This document shows, piece by piece, positions 43,946 through 56,100 of a DNA stretch of 64,000 nt. Position numbers and translations under genes: made by a program. Location: the NCBI GenBank assembly GCA_963580285.1, contig OY757011.1:163399406-163463405 (forward strand). The letters are read 5' to 3'. Under the pieces are notes generated by a model, which saw only the letters and a program-made list of their open reading frames with translations, was not told the origin of the DNA and did no database searches. This DNA comes from Lucinisca nassula (Eukaryota; Mollusca; Bivalvia; Lucinida; Lucinidae). Within the stretch, counting starts at the first letter, position 1. Every line of letters begins with the position of its first letter.

Positions 43946-44243
43946 TTTCGTTTGTTTGATTTTATGTTTGTCCCCTTCAACACTGTAAAGGCCATTTTGG
44001 AGACGTTCTTTCCCATTTTGTGGAACTTTTACCCGACATGGAGATTAAATGACATCTCAAGCCCTGCCGCCCAATGAAACCAATAGGGTTTATAAGTACA
44101 GACGGGCCGACTCGCACCGCTTTGCCTGGGCAGGCTTAGATCCTCTAAGCGGTTTACCAGTACTCGTGTGCGGGTCGGTTTCAGCTCGGCATGGAAGCAT
44201 CATGCAGCCCATCTATTTCTTCAAGCCTCGATGGGCTGGGGCC
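43946..44243 (-). mobile_element. SINE-like family X copy with 14-bp target duplication
   Basis: GTCAGTTCACATGG flanks it at 43932-43945 and 44244-44257. 298 bp, starts tttcgtttgtttgattttat, ends caagcctcgatgggctggggc. Confidence 0.92.
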
Positions 44244-44257
44244 GTCAGTTCACATGG

Positions 44258-44370
44258 AACATATATTCCAGATATTACACTTCAGAATCAAATAGTGTCT
44301 GAATTATTAGGCAAAATCATTGAACCATGATAATAGGACACACAGTAATGTAATATCTGGAATATATGTT
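44258..44370. repeat. 22-bp perfect inverted repeat around a 69-bp loop
   Basis: aacatatattccagatatta (plus ca) at 44258-44279 is perfectly complementary to 44349-44370. It is either a small MITE-like unit of 113 bp or part of the element L core. Confidence 0.85.
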
Positions 44371-44399
44371 AAATATGTAAGGTTCTAGCTGTTCAAAAT

Positions 44400-44525
44400 T
44401 TCTGTAAAAGGGGCAATCCTTTGGAAGCAAAGACAACACAGAACTGAAAAGGGTAGAGTGTACAATTCTTTTACGGGCCAGACTAGCTGGTTTCGGCCAT
44501 TTAGGCCTCACAAAAACCAACAATT
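44400..44525 (-). ncRNA. Decayed hammerhead unit
   Basis: Shares with the dimer at 14655-15146 the blocks aatcctttggaagcaa, gagtgtacaattctttta-like and gggccagactagctggtttc. On the minus strand GAAAC, CAGCTAG, TC and TGGCCC are kept, but CTGATGA is reduced to TTGTGA, so the catalytic core is broken. Confidence 0.7.
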
Positions 44526-44584
44526 AGTTAATGCATTTTTAACATTTTGAGCATTAAATATGGCTCATGCTATATTTTTACTGA

Positions 44585-46068
44585 ATAAGTCGCCCAGCGG
44601 GCAATGATCCCTCCCATGAGAATTAGCACAGGTCGCAGATTCAAGCCAATTTCGAACTCACCTGAGATATTATGCTTGTCTTCGTTTACTAAAAGTTTCA
44701 AGAAGATCCAATGGAAAACAGTGAGAAATTTGGAGACTGGAGACTCCATTTTTAGCAAAGACTGTGATCGCATACTTGACTTGTGGCCAAACGAGGGACT
44801 TTAAACTGGATGCCTTGATATCTTTGGAAGGATGACAAGTTCCTCTGTAGAAAGGAGATGGTCTGGTTGGCCCTCTTAGTCACATCAACATGGCTGTTCC
44901 AAGTCAGCTTGCTGTCAAAGGTGACTCCAAGGTACTTGGCTTTGGTTGTTTCCTTGAGTACATGGCCGTGGATCTTGTACGACGTCTGGACAGTCTTCCG
45001 TTTGTTGGTCAATCTGATGTGTTCGCACTTGTCAGAGGTTAAAAAGCATTTGCCAGTCCCTCTCCAATTCCTGTACATGGTCCAGATCTTCTTGAAGTGA
45101 CACTGCATCTTCCTGGTTGTATATCACTCTATACAGCAGGCAATTTTCAGCGAAAAGTCATATTGTAGAGGAAATACGGGATGGCAGGTCGATGATATAG
45201 ATCAGGAACAAGAGGTCCGTGAACTGTACCCTGCGGAACACCAGAAGTAACAGGAGCAGATGATGAAGTTTTGCTATCCAAAACTACTCTCTGATATCGA
45301 TCGGCTAGGAAGCTCTTGTTCAATGTGAGTGTCTTGTTTCGGACTCCATAGTGGTGAAGCTTGATTGCAAGGCGTTGATGTGCCACTTTATCAAACGTCT
45401 TGCTGACATCAAGCAGGATGGCGTCAATCTGTTGCCTCTTATCCAATCCCATCTCCAAAGCCCTTAGTCCTGTGAGGCCCAAATTTAAACTCAACTTAGG
45501 CTGTATGCATCTCCTGGTTATCTGCAAGTTTGATAAAGTCAGATCAGAAATGACTGTGAAAAGTTTGAAACAGCGTTTTTCCATTGAAAGCCTATGGTAA
45601 AATTTTCCATGCTCAAGGGAACGTAACTGCGTAACGAGCTGTCAGATTCAAGCGAAATTTGAACTCATCTGAGATATTATGTTTGTCCTTGTTTACTAAA
45701 AGTTTCAAAATGATCCAATTGAAACAGCTGAGGAAAAGTAGAGACGCCATTTTCGTTTATATAATTATATGCTCAAAGGCAGGTAAGTCCAAAGCCGTCC
45801 ATCCTGTGAGGCCTAAATTCAAACTCGACATAGACTGTATGGCTCTCCTGGTTATCTACAACATGATGAAGACTGGACCAGAAATGGCTGAGAAAAGTTG
45901 GAGACATTGTTTTTTCCATTGTAAGTCTATGGTAAAATTTTTCGGGCTGGAGGCGATGTAATTGCAAAACCAGTTGTCAGATTCAAGCCAAATTCGAACT
46001 CATCTAAGATCTTTTGCAATTCCTTGTTTACTAAAAGTTTCAAGAAGATCAGATCGAAATCAGCTGAG
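44585..46068 (+). repeat. Host tandem repeat T7 (about 320 bp per unit), interrupted
   Basis: Units are marked by cctgtgaggcccaaattc, ctctcctggttatct, gaaaagttggagac, ttgtcagattcaagcc and ttgtttactaaaagtttcaa. Copies or pieces lie at 44600-44756, 45453-45760, 45770-46068, 47311-47588, 49059-49392 and 52680-52880. They form one original array now split by elements E, N, the F/G foldback and a LINE. Confidence 0.75.
44757..45452 (-). pseudogene. LINE reverse transcriptase fragment (fourth LINE)
   Basis: Minus strand: ALEMGLDKRQQIDAILLDVS and TFDKVAHQRLAIKLHHYGVR give RT motif A with the first catalytic Asp. FLADRYQRVVL and SGVPQGTVHGP follow. After a degenerate gap where the FADD box should be, CEHIRLTNKRK, KYLGVTFDSKLTWNSHVD and FLQRNLSSF correspond to the blocks seen in the first LINE. 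Both ends are truncated and frames shift. It splits a T7 unit, whose sequence resumes at cttagtcctgtgaggccc. Confidence 0.85.
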
Positions 46069-47311
46069 AACAAGATGTGTTTGTGAAACACTAACATGTC
46101 CCCAGGCATGGTCATTTTTTTCAAAGTTAGTCACAGTTCAAAGTCAAGGTCACAGGTCAAGATTAATGGTTTGAGTGGGAAGCCCTTGGCATAAGGAACT
46201 TACATGCCAAATATGAAGGCCCTCTCTTAAACTGTTCGAAAGTTATTAACAATTTTATTTGTTCTTTTAAGAAGGTCAAAGGTCAAGGTCATAGTCAAAA
46301 ATTTTGCATGAATGTAAAGCTCTTATCACAAGGAACATATGTGCCAAATATAAAAGCTCTATCCCAAATGGTTCGAAAGTTATGAGCAAAATGTTTTTTT
46401 TTTCTTTTAAGTAAGTCAAAGGTCAAGGTCACAGGTCAAATTTTTTGCATGAATGTAAAGCTCTTGTTACAATGAGCCTATACGCCAAATATGAAGGCTG
46501 TATCTTAAACGGTTCAAAAGTTATGACCAATTATAACTTTTTATGAAGGTCAAAGTCACAGGTCAAATTTTTTGTGTGAATATAAAGCTCTTGTCACAAG
46601 GAACCTACATGCAAAATATGAAGACTGTATCTCAAATGGTTCCAAAGTTATGACCAAAATGTTATTTTTTTATTTTAAGTAGGTCAAAGGTCAATGTCAA
46701 GGTCACAGGTCAAATTTTTTTGCATGAATGTGAATCTTTTGTCACAAGTAAGATACATTCCAAATATGAAGGCTGTATCTCATGCGGTTCAAAAGATATG
46801 ACCAATGTAATTTTTTTCTAAGTAGGACAAAGGTCAAGGTCACAGGTCAAATTTGTTTGCATGAATATAAAGCTCTTGTCACAACGAACCTACATGCAAA
46901 ATATGAAGGCTGTATCTCAAATGGTTCAAAAGTTATGACCAAAATGTTATTTTTTTATTTTAAGTAGGTCAAAGGTCAAGGTCAAGGTCAGAGGTCAATT
47001 TTTTTTCATGATTGTAAAGCTTTTGTCACAAGGAACATACATGCCAAATATGAAGGCTTTATCTCAAACGGTTCAAAATTATTACCAATGTTATTTTTTT
47101 CTTTTATGTAGGTCAAAGGTCAAGGTCACAGGTCAAATTTTTTTGCATGAATGTGAAGCTCTTGTCACAAGGAACCTTCATGCCATATATGAATACTTTA
47201 CCTCCAACGGTTCAAAAATTATGACCAACGTTAAAGTTGTCCACGAACAAACCAACAAACAGACAGGGCAAAAACAATATGTCCCCGCTATCGCTACCGG
47301 GGACATAAAAA
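46069..47311 (+). mobile_element. Tandem-core element E (ATGTCCCC motif), complete
   Basis: 5' end: CAAGATGTGTTTGTGAAACA then ctaacATGTCCCCagg, with a GTGTTT/AAACAC stem-loop. The core is about eight units of 140 bp (gtcaaaggtcaaggtcacag, aatgtaaagctcttgtcaca, tatgaaggctgtatctcaaa). The 3' hairpin ATGTCCCCgctatcgctaccGGGGACAT is followed by AAAA (47279-47310). It interrupts a T7 unit between ctgagaa and aaagtggagacacc. Confidence 0.85.
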
Positions 47312-47588
47312 GTGGAGACACCATTTTTGCTTATTTTTATGCTCAAGGGCCGGTAATTCCAAAGCCATTGGTCCTGTGAGGCCCAAATTCGAACTCAACG
47401 CACTGTATGCCTCTCCTGGTTATCTACAGGCATGATGAAAACTGGACCAGAAATGGCTGAGAAAAGTTGGAGACATCGTTTTTCCTTGTAATTGCGAAAC
47501 AAGTTGTCAGATTCAAGCCATCTGATATATTATACTTGTTCTTGTTTACTAAAAGTTTCAAAAAGATCAGATCGAAAACAGCTGAGAA

Positions 47589-49058
47589 CCAGAGCTTCAA
47601 CTTCGGTGAAGTTGATGTCGCACCTGCTCCCCACAAAAAAAAAAAGAAGTTTATTTAAGACAGAAGAAATGGCCAGAGATTCAACTTCGGTGATGTTGAT
47701 GTCGCACCTGCTCCCCACCTGCCCCACACACAAAAAAAATAAAAGTTTATTTAAGGCAGAAGAAATGAATACAGGGCTTTGAGAAAAATCCATAGCTTAT
47801 ATATGTGAGGTAAAAACTGACTAAGTTCACAATGTGATAAAATGAACAAAAATAATCCAAGAATTATATCCAAAGCATATGAACATCCTCATATGGAGAA
47901 AAACACATGCTAAGTTTCAAAATGATCGGTATAAAACTGTAGGAGTTGCGATGACAAGAGGTACCTATCGTATATCAATTGAAGCTTAAAATGACTAAGT
48001 TCACAATGCACAAAAAGTGAAAAAACATATTCTGAAAATTATGTTGAAACCACATGCACATCCACCGGCCCCGATAGCTCAGTTGGTAGAGTGTCCGCTC
48101 CGGGGAACGGGAGGTCACGGGTTCGATCCGAGGCCGCGACATACCAAAGTCGTTAAAAATGGTACTAGCTGCTCCTCGCTTGACACTCAGATTTACGGGG
48201 TAGAGCTAGGACTGGTCGACCCAGTGTCAGGATAATGTGACTGGGACATGATACTTCAGTGAGGCAGCACTATAAAAGTGAGCATTGAGCTCCCTGTCGC
48301 AACCAGACACCGTCGTGATATGACTGAAAAATTGTTGAAAGCGACGTTAAACCCGAATTCACACACACATGCACATCCTCATATCATGGCAAAAGCACAG
48401 GCAAAGATTCAGAATGATCGGTATAAAACTGTAAGAGGAGTTGCGATGACAAGTGGTACCGATCATGTATCAATTGAAGGTTAAAAATGACTAAGTTCAC
48501 AATATGGAAAAAGTAATAAAAATTGTTTCGAAGATAAAGTCCAAACCACATGCATATCCTCATACCATAGCCAAAACACACACAAAGTTTTAAAATGATC
48601 GATATAAAACTGTAAGAGGAGTTGTGATGACAATAGGTACCTATCGTATATCAACTGAAGCTTAAAAATGGCTAAGTTCACAATGTGCAAAAAGTGAAAA
48701 AAATATTCTGAGAATTATGTCGAAACCACATGCACATCCTCATACCATGGCGAAAGCACAAGCAAAGTTTCAAAATGATCGGTATAACACTGCAAGAGAA
48801 GTTGCAATGACATAAGGTACCTATCATATATCAATTGAAGGTTAAAACGGTTAAAATGACTAAGTTCACAATGTGGAAAAAGTAACAAAAATTGATCCGA
48901 ATATAAAGTCCAAACCACATGCGCATCCTCATACCATGGCAAAACAGTAGAAGGAGTTGCGATGACAAGACACACAGTGTAAAATGTTGACAGAAAGATG
49001 GACAGACGGACGGACGGAAACTTGCATGCCTATGTCTTCCTGCTAAAGCAAGTGCGAC
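47589..49058 (+). mobile_element. Tandem-core element N (GTCGCACCTGC motif), complete
   Basis: 5' end: a CTTCAACTTCGGTGAAGTTGA-type stem-loop (CTTCAAC/GTTGA around ttcggtgaa) then tGTCGCACCTGCtcccc. A roughly 95-bp partial duplication of this end follows (47680-47790). The core is five units of about 180 bp (gactaagttcacaatg, tcaaaatgatcggtataaaa, gttgcgatgaca), then gacagacggacggacgg (49003-49017). The 3' end GCAAGTGCGAC (49048-49058) is complementary to the 5' motif with one mismatch, then AAAA. It interrupts a T7 unit at the same base as element E. Confidence 0.8.
48064..48365 (+). mobile_element. tRNA-derived SINE family S4 with 13-bp target duplication
   Basis: CACATGCACATCC flanks it at 48051-48063 and 48366-48378. 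The head has A box TAGCTCAGTTGGTAGAG and B box GGTTCGATCC, a good tRNA-like promoter. The body ends gcgacgttaaacccgaattc then (CA)n, again the GACGTTAAAC-type tail. It sits inside element N. Confidence 0.93.
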
Positions 49059-49409
49059 AAAAAGTGGCGACACCACTTTTGCTTATTTTTATGCTCAAGG
49101 GCAGGTAACTCCAAAACCTTTTGTCCTGAGGCCCAAAGTCGAACTCGACGCAGACTGTAAGCCTCTCCCGGTTATCTGCAAGTGTGATGAAGTTCGGATC
49201 AGAAATGGATGAGAAAAGTTGGAGACGTTGTTTTTCCAGTATAAGCCTATGGTAAAATTTTTCACGAAGAGGGAGAGTAACTGCGAAACGGGTTGTCAGA
49301 TGCAAGCCACATTCGAGCTCATCTTAAAAATTATGCTTGTCCTTGTTTACTTAAAAGTTTCAAAAAGATCTGTTCAAAACGATTCCAGGACATTTGCCCC
49401 CCACAATGA

Positions 49410-51187
49410 AAAAATAGCCATCGGAAGAGATGGCAAATCCCCCGACCAAAAGCCAATATGGCCTTCAGAAGATTGTTCACCAATAGAAAGTGCACCAGAA
49501 TTAAACCAGCAATATATCACAAAAGTATTGCAGTTATGGCCATCACAAGATTATACTGTCAGGGGAGATAACTAAAAAACCAGGGCACTCAGAAATGTGG
49601 TTCTTGTGCATGACATGCCTGCTTAAGCTCCTGTATTTCTGTACAAAGTACAATCAATATGTCTCAAACGGTATTGGAGATATGGTGATCACAAGCTGGT
49701 CATACTGTTATATTGGAAGGGTAGATAACTCAAATACGACAGCACCAACACTTGTGGTTCTTGCACATGACATCCCTTCTGTACCTTGTATACAATTGTG
49801 CCAAGTTCCTTCAATATATCTCAAAGGGTGTTGGAGTTATGGCCATCACAAGGTTATATTGCCAGGGGAGATAACTAAAAAACCAGAGCACCCAGAGTTG
49901 AAATTCTTGAGCATGACACACCTGCTTAACCTCATGTACATCTGCATCAAGTTCAACAAATATGTCTCAAAGGGTATTGTAGGTACGATGATCACCAGGT
50001 TGTCATACTATTATATTGGAAGGGGAGATAACTCAAATATCATGGAATCCAGAGTTGTGGTTCTTAGGCATGAAGCGCCGTCTCAACGTTGTATACAATT
50101 GTGCCAAGTACCATCAATATATCTCAAAGAGTATTGGAGTTATGGCCATCATAAGGTTATATTGTCAGGGAGATAATTAAAAAACCAGGGCACCCAGAGT
50201 TGTGGTTCTTGCACGTGACACATCTGCTTAACCTCATGTACAACTGTACCAAGTATCATCAATATATCTCAAAGAGTGTTGGAGATGTGGCCATCACAAG
50301 GTAGTGATTCTATATTATTGGAAGGGGAGATAACTAAAAAACCATGGCACCCAGACTTGTGGTTCTTGTGCATGACACACCGTCTTGGCCTTGTGAACAA
50401 CTGTGCCAAGTATCATCAATATATCTTAAAGGGTATTGGAATTATGGCAATCACAAGGTTGTCACTCTATTTTATTGGAAGGGGAGATAACTCCAAATCA
50501 TGGCAACGAGAGTTGTGGTTCTTGTGCATGACACGCCCTCTCAGCCTTGTGAACAACTGTGCCAGGTACCATCAATATATCTCAAAGGGTATTGGAGTTA
50601 TGGCCATCACAAAGTAGTCATTCTATTTTATTTAAAGGGGAGATAACTGAAAAAGTATGACATCCAGAGTTCTGGTTCTTGAACACGACACGCCGTCTCA
50701 GCCTTGTGAACAATTGTGCCAAGAACCATCAATGAATCTCAAAGGGTATAGGAGTTATGGCCATCACAAGGTTGTCACTCTATTTTATTGGAAGGGTAGA
50801 TAACTCCAAATCCATGGCAACCAGAGTTGTGGTTCTTGTGCATGACACGCCGTCTCAGCCTTGTGAACAACTGTGCCAGGTACCATCAATATATCTCAAA
50901 GGGCATTGGAGTTATGGCCATCACAAAGTAGTCATTCTATTTTATTAAAAGGGGAGATTACTCAAAAAGTATGGTATCCAGAGTTCTGGTTCTTGTGCAT
51001 GACACGCCGTCTCGGCCTTGTGAACAATAGTGCCAATAACCATCAATGAATCTCAAAGGGTATAGGAGTTATGGCCATCACAAGGTTGCGTCTACGGACG
51101 GACGGACGGACAGACGGACGGACAGACGGACGGACGCCAGGCTGATCGCTATATCCCCCGAACCTATTCGGTCGGGGGATAAAAATG
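49410..51187 (+). mobile_element. Tandem-core element F (ATCCCCCGA motif), complete
   Basis: 5' end: stem-loop GCCATC-ggaaga-GATGGC then aaATCCCCCGAcc. The core is about ten units of 155 bp (gtggttcttgtgcatgacac, caatatatctcaaagggtat, gagttatggccatcacaagg, ggaaggggagataact). A gacggacggacagacgg tract at 51093-51133 precedes the 3' hairpin ATCCCCCGAacctattCGGTCGGGGGAT and AAAAA (51152-51186). Confidence 0.85.
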
Positions 51188-51701
51188 TATTAACGGACGT
51201 TTGCCCCCTAGATGAAAAATACAACATGGACATTTTCCCCCAGTGCTAATTTTTGGTATGGACATTTGCCCGCAGTGCTTATTTTGCAAGTGGACACTTG
51301 CCCCAAGTGCTTATTTCAGAAAGGGACAACTGCACCCCGTGGGTACTCCTAGAAGCCACCTCAATGAGGCAGTCCTACCAAGCACTAGTCTGTGTTATAA
51401 GCAAATATATGGAAATTCTAAAAACAATTTCACCAACATTACCATGATTACAGTCAGTGCTTATGCTGTCAGTATAAAGATTTCATATGCCATTATCACA
51501 TTTGTTGTGAAATAGATAAAATAAATTTTTTGAAAATAATTAGAGAATAAACAGAGGTCACAGAGAATATGCAATGCTGGATTATCACCCTGGCATGAGG
51601 TTGAGGGGGGGGGGGACAAATGTCCCTATCTGAAATAACCACTGGGGGCAAATGTCCACCTGCAAAATAAGCAGTGGGTGGGGGGGCAGACGTCCATACT
51701 A

Positions 51702-52525
51702 AAAACTAGAAATGCGTCCATAGGACACGGATGCCCCCGCCCGAAAATATGTCTATGTTCGTATTCATCCATAGAAAGTTATTGACAGTGTTTATGTTTT
51801 GGACCCTTTTTATGCCATTTGACCTCCAAGTATGATCTTGGAGGTACGGATCTGGGTTTGCACATGACACATTGTCTCATGATGGTTAACATTTCTTCAA
51901 AATTATTTCAAAATCCATCCAAAAATAAGTATGTTATTGGCTGCGTTTAAGTTTCGGACCCATTTTATGACCTTTGACCTGCAAGTATGACCTTGACCTT
52001 GGAGGTACGGACCTGGATTTTACATGTGACACATCGAATGATGATGGTTAACATTTCTACAAAGTAATTTCAAAATCCATCCAGAAATAAGAAAGTTATT
52101 GACTGCGTTTAAGTTTCGGACCCTTTTTTTGACCTTTGACCTCCAAGTATGACCTTGACCTTGGAGGTACGGACCTGGGTTTTGCAGGTGACACATCGAC
52201 TGATGATGGTTAACATTTCTCCAAAATAATTTCAAAATCCATCCAGAAATAAGAAAGTTATTGACTGCGTTTAAGTTTCGGACCCTTTTTTTGACCTTTG
52301 ACCTCTAAGTATGACCTTCATCTTGGTGGTACGGACCTGGGTTTTGCACGTGACACGTCATCCCATGATGGTTAACATTTCTGCCGAGTAATTTTAAAAT
52401 CCATCGAGAAATAAGGAAGTTATTGACTGCGTTTAAGTTTCGGACGCACGGACGGACGAACGGACGGACAGGGGCAACGCTATATGCCCTCTCCACCATT
52501 CTTCGAATGGCGGGGGCATAATAAG
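51702..52525 (+). mobile_element. Tandem-core element G (ATGCCCCCGCC motif), complete
   Basis: 5' end: AACTAGAAATGCGTCCATAG then gacacggATGCCCCCGCCcg. The core is four units of about 164 bp (gtttcggacccttttt, tgacctttgacctccaagta, gatggttaacatttct, catccagaaataag). A gcacggacggacgaacgg tract is followed by the 3' hairpin ATGCCCTCTCCACCATT...AATGGCGGGGGCAT (52483-52519). It belongs to the same end family as element H but has a different core. Confidence 0.85.
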
Positions 52526-52892
52526 CTCGGGGGGGGGGGGCATATGTCCGGGTTGCATTTTCATCTGGGGGGCAAATGTTCATTAATGCATTTTTTTCAT
52601 TGGGGGACAATTGTCCTGGGGGGGGGGGGGGGGGCGCACGTCCGGAGACCTTTCAAAACAGCTGATTAAAAAAACAGCTGATTAAAAGTGGAGACACCAT
52701 TTTACTCTTATATTTATGCTCGAGGGCAGATAACTCCAAAGCCGTCGGTCCTGTGAGGCCCGAATTTGAATTCGACGTGGACTGTATGCCTCTCCTGGTT
52801 GTCTGTTTGATACAGATCAAGTCAGAAATGGCTGAGAAAAGTTGGAGACATCATTTTTCCATTGTTCAGTGGATGGTTAATTTTTCGAATGT

Positions 52893-52980
52893 AGGACGAT
52901 TTGGCCAGCGGACGATTTAGCCCTGGACAATTCGGCCTAGGACAATTTGGCCAGCCAAAAATATCTGGTAGGACAATTTG
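52893..52980 (+). repeat. Short minisatellite (ggacaatttggcc)
   Basis: Four to five diverged units of about 17-25 bp, for example aggacaatttggccag at 52932 and 52972. Confidence 0.8.
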
Positions 52981-53192
52981 GCCAGATTATAATAATGACT
53001 AGTTTAAACTGATTTTTTTAGGTTTGTTTTTAATATACAGTACTGTTTGAATATGTGGAAGGAGCATTTTAAAGAAGATTTTAAACAATTAGATTTTTTT
53101 ATTGTTGTTTTTGAACTTCTATAACTTTTGGCCTGAGATTTTCTTTATGTGCAAATTAATAAAAATGGTTAACTAAAATCCTCCCAAACACA

Positions 53193-56100
53193 AACAAGAG
53201 GGCAATGATGGCCCTGGATCGCTCACCTGACCCATATGATAGAGTAACAAGTGGGCCTCGGGGAGGGCCATTATTGACCCCAGGGCTACAATGTGCATTA
53301 TGTTGAGGGAGGTCTAAAAAGGTGAAGCTTCATACCAAATATCAACAAAGCCTATAATTTGAACAATCTTGGCAAAGGTCCACTAGATGAAGCTACACAC
53401 CAAATATTAAAGACCTGGGCCTTGGGGTTTCAGAGAAGAAGATTTTTTTAAAGATATTCCCTACATTAGCCTATGTAAAACCAAATGGTCCCGGGGGGGG
53501 GGGCATTTTTGGCCTCAGGGCTATAATTTAAACAATCTTGATAGAGGTCCACTAGATGAAGCTTCACACCAAATATCAAAGACCTGGGCCTTGCTGTTTC
53601 AGAGAAGATTTTCAAAGATTATCTCTATATATAAGTCTATGTAAAACCAAAGGGCCCCGGGGCAGGGGCTATAATTTGAACAATCTTGGTAGAGGTCCAC
53701 TACATGAAACTCCATACAAAATATCAAAGACATGGGCCTTGTGGTTTCAGAGAAGAAGATTTTTAAAGATTTCCCTATATAAGTCGATGCAAAACCAAAG
53801 GGTCTCGGGGCGGGGGCATTTTGGCCCCAGGGCTTTAATTTGAACAAGCTTGATAGAGGCCACTAGATAAAACCAGTGCTTCAGCTGAAGTGCACGACCC
53901 GCCGGATGCTTTTAGCTTTATGAGTGTTACCATATATGGGTATGGCGGCCATTTTGGTCATATGACCTGGACCTAAAACGGTTCCCCCAATAAATGCGCC
54001 TTATCGTAAGGAGCAAAAATATATCTTATACTTTAGAAATGTATTCTGAATCGTTTGAAGGATAAAATGCATTCTCACTTTTCCAATACAAAAGCATATG
54101 TGTCAAAGTTTGACCTAGGCACAAAGAGGGTCAAGGTCAACCCAGGGTCACCATTTTAGCAATTTATGATGGGGCTGCGCCCCAGATGCTATTTATTAAG
54201 TTTCGTGGAAATCTGCCCAGTGGTTTTGGAGAAGACTATTTTTCAAGGGTTTTTACCATACATGGCTTGGCGGCCATTTTGGTCATGTGACCTGGACCAC
54301 ATGAGCAAATTAGGTTTCCCCCATCCCATAGAGGCTCCATATGAAATTTGACTTCAATCGGCCCAACTGTTTCCGAGGAGAAGCAGTTCGAAATTTTTCA
54401 CATTTTTTCGCCTCGGCGAGGCTTTTCTAAATGGAATGTAATATTTCGCATGTTCATTGGTTAGATCTCATTGATATCTATCAGTATACCAAAAATTGTT
54501 TAAATATTCAAAGCGGTTAAGTCACTATCGCCAATTTTCACTAACGGGTAATGGACGGACAGACAGACCATATATTGATTGGCGGCCATTTTGGTCATGT
54601 GACCTGGACGCCATGAGCAAATTTCGGTTTCCCCCATCCCATAGAGGCTCCATATGAAATTTGACTTCAATCGGCCCAACGGTTTCCGAGGAGAAGCAGT
54701 TCGAAATTTTTCACATTTTTCGCCTCGGCGAGGCTTTTCTAAATGGAATGTAATATTTCGCAAGTTCATTGGTTAGATCTCATTGATATCTATCAGTATA
54801 CCAAAAATTGTTTAAATATTCAAAGCGGTTAAGTCACTATCCCCAATTTTCACAAACGGGTTACGGACGGACAGACAGACAGACCATATATTGCTTGGCG
54901 GCCATTTTGGTCAAGTGACCTGGACGCCATGAGCAAATTTCGGTTTCCCCCATCCCATAGAGGCTCCATATGAAATTTGACTTCAATCGGTCCAATGGTT
55001 TCCGAGGAGAAGCAGTTAAAAAAATTTCACATTTTTCGCCTCGGCGAGGCTATACTAAATGGAATGTAATATTTCGCAAGTTCATTGGTTAGATCTCATT
55101 GATATCTATCAGTATGCCAAAAATTGTTTAAATATTCCAAGCGGTTAAGTCACTATCACCAATTTTCACAAACGGGTTACGGATGGACAGACAGACTGAC
55201 AGAATGACCAAATGACAGAATGACACGGTGATTTTAGGGCACTCATAGAAAATCAACCGACTTCAGTCGGTCGCTTTTTCTGCGGGTCATGCAATATCAC
55301 ACCAAATATCAAAGACCTAGGCCTTGTGGTTTCACAGGAGAAGATTTTTAAAGATTTTCCCTCTACAAGTCTATGTGAAACCAAAGGGCCCCCGAGACAG
55401 GGCGTTTTTGGTCTCTGGGCTATACTTTGTATAATCTTGGTAGAGGTACACTAGATGAAGCTTCATACCAAATATCTAAGACCTAGGCCTTCTGGTTTCA
55501 GAGAAGAAGATTTTTCAAGATTTTCCCTATATATAAGTCTATGTAATACCATAAAAAAAGAAAGGGCCCTGGAGCTGGGGCATTTTTGGCCCCAGGGCTA
55601 TAATTTGAACATCTTGGTAGAGGTCCACAAGATTAAGCTTCATACCAAATATCAAAGACCTAGGCCTTGTGGTTTCAGAGAAGAAGAGTTTTAGAGATTT
55701 TCCCTATATAAGCCTATGTAAAACCAAAGGGCCCCCGAGGCGGGGACATTTTTGGCTTCAGGGCTATAATTGAACAATTTTGGTAGAGGTCCACTAGATG
55801 AAGCTTCATACCAAATATCAAAGACCTGGGCCTTACGGTTTCAGAGAAGAAGATTTTTAAAGCTCTTCCCTATATAAGCCCATGTTAAACCAAAGGGCCC
55901 TGGAGGGGGACATTTTGGCCCCAGCACTATAATTTGAACAATCTTGGTAGGGGTCTACTAGATGAAGCTTCATACCAAATATCAAAGACCTGGGCCTTGC
56001 GGTTTCAGAGAAGATTTTTAAAGATTTTCTCTATATAATCCCATGTAAAACCAAAGGGCCCGGAGCGGGGGCATTTTTAGCCCCAGCACTATAAGTTGAA

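Larger units (their letters stand above)
49393..52640. repeat. Foldback of a 30-bp minisatellite, each arm carrying one tandem-core element
   Basis: Left arm pieces (49393-49409 and 51188-51335) repeat units such as gacatttgcccgcagtgctt. Right arm pieces (51598-51701 and 52526-52640) are their reverse complement (gggggcaaatgtccacctgc, poly-G runs). The centre is near 51465. Element F interrupts the left arm and element G the right arm. The central 51340-51590 stretch shows nothing recognisable. Confidence 0.7.

Noticed and set aside
48064..48140. Functional tRNA gene
   Set aside because: SINE head with body and a 13-bp target duplication; the anticodon arm does not fold cleanly.
49595..50948. 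Frames of up to 193 codons in element F
   Set aside because: Translation of the 155-bp tandem core; residues repeat with the core (FLCMTR, VHDTPSQ) and frames shift between units.
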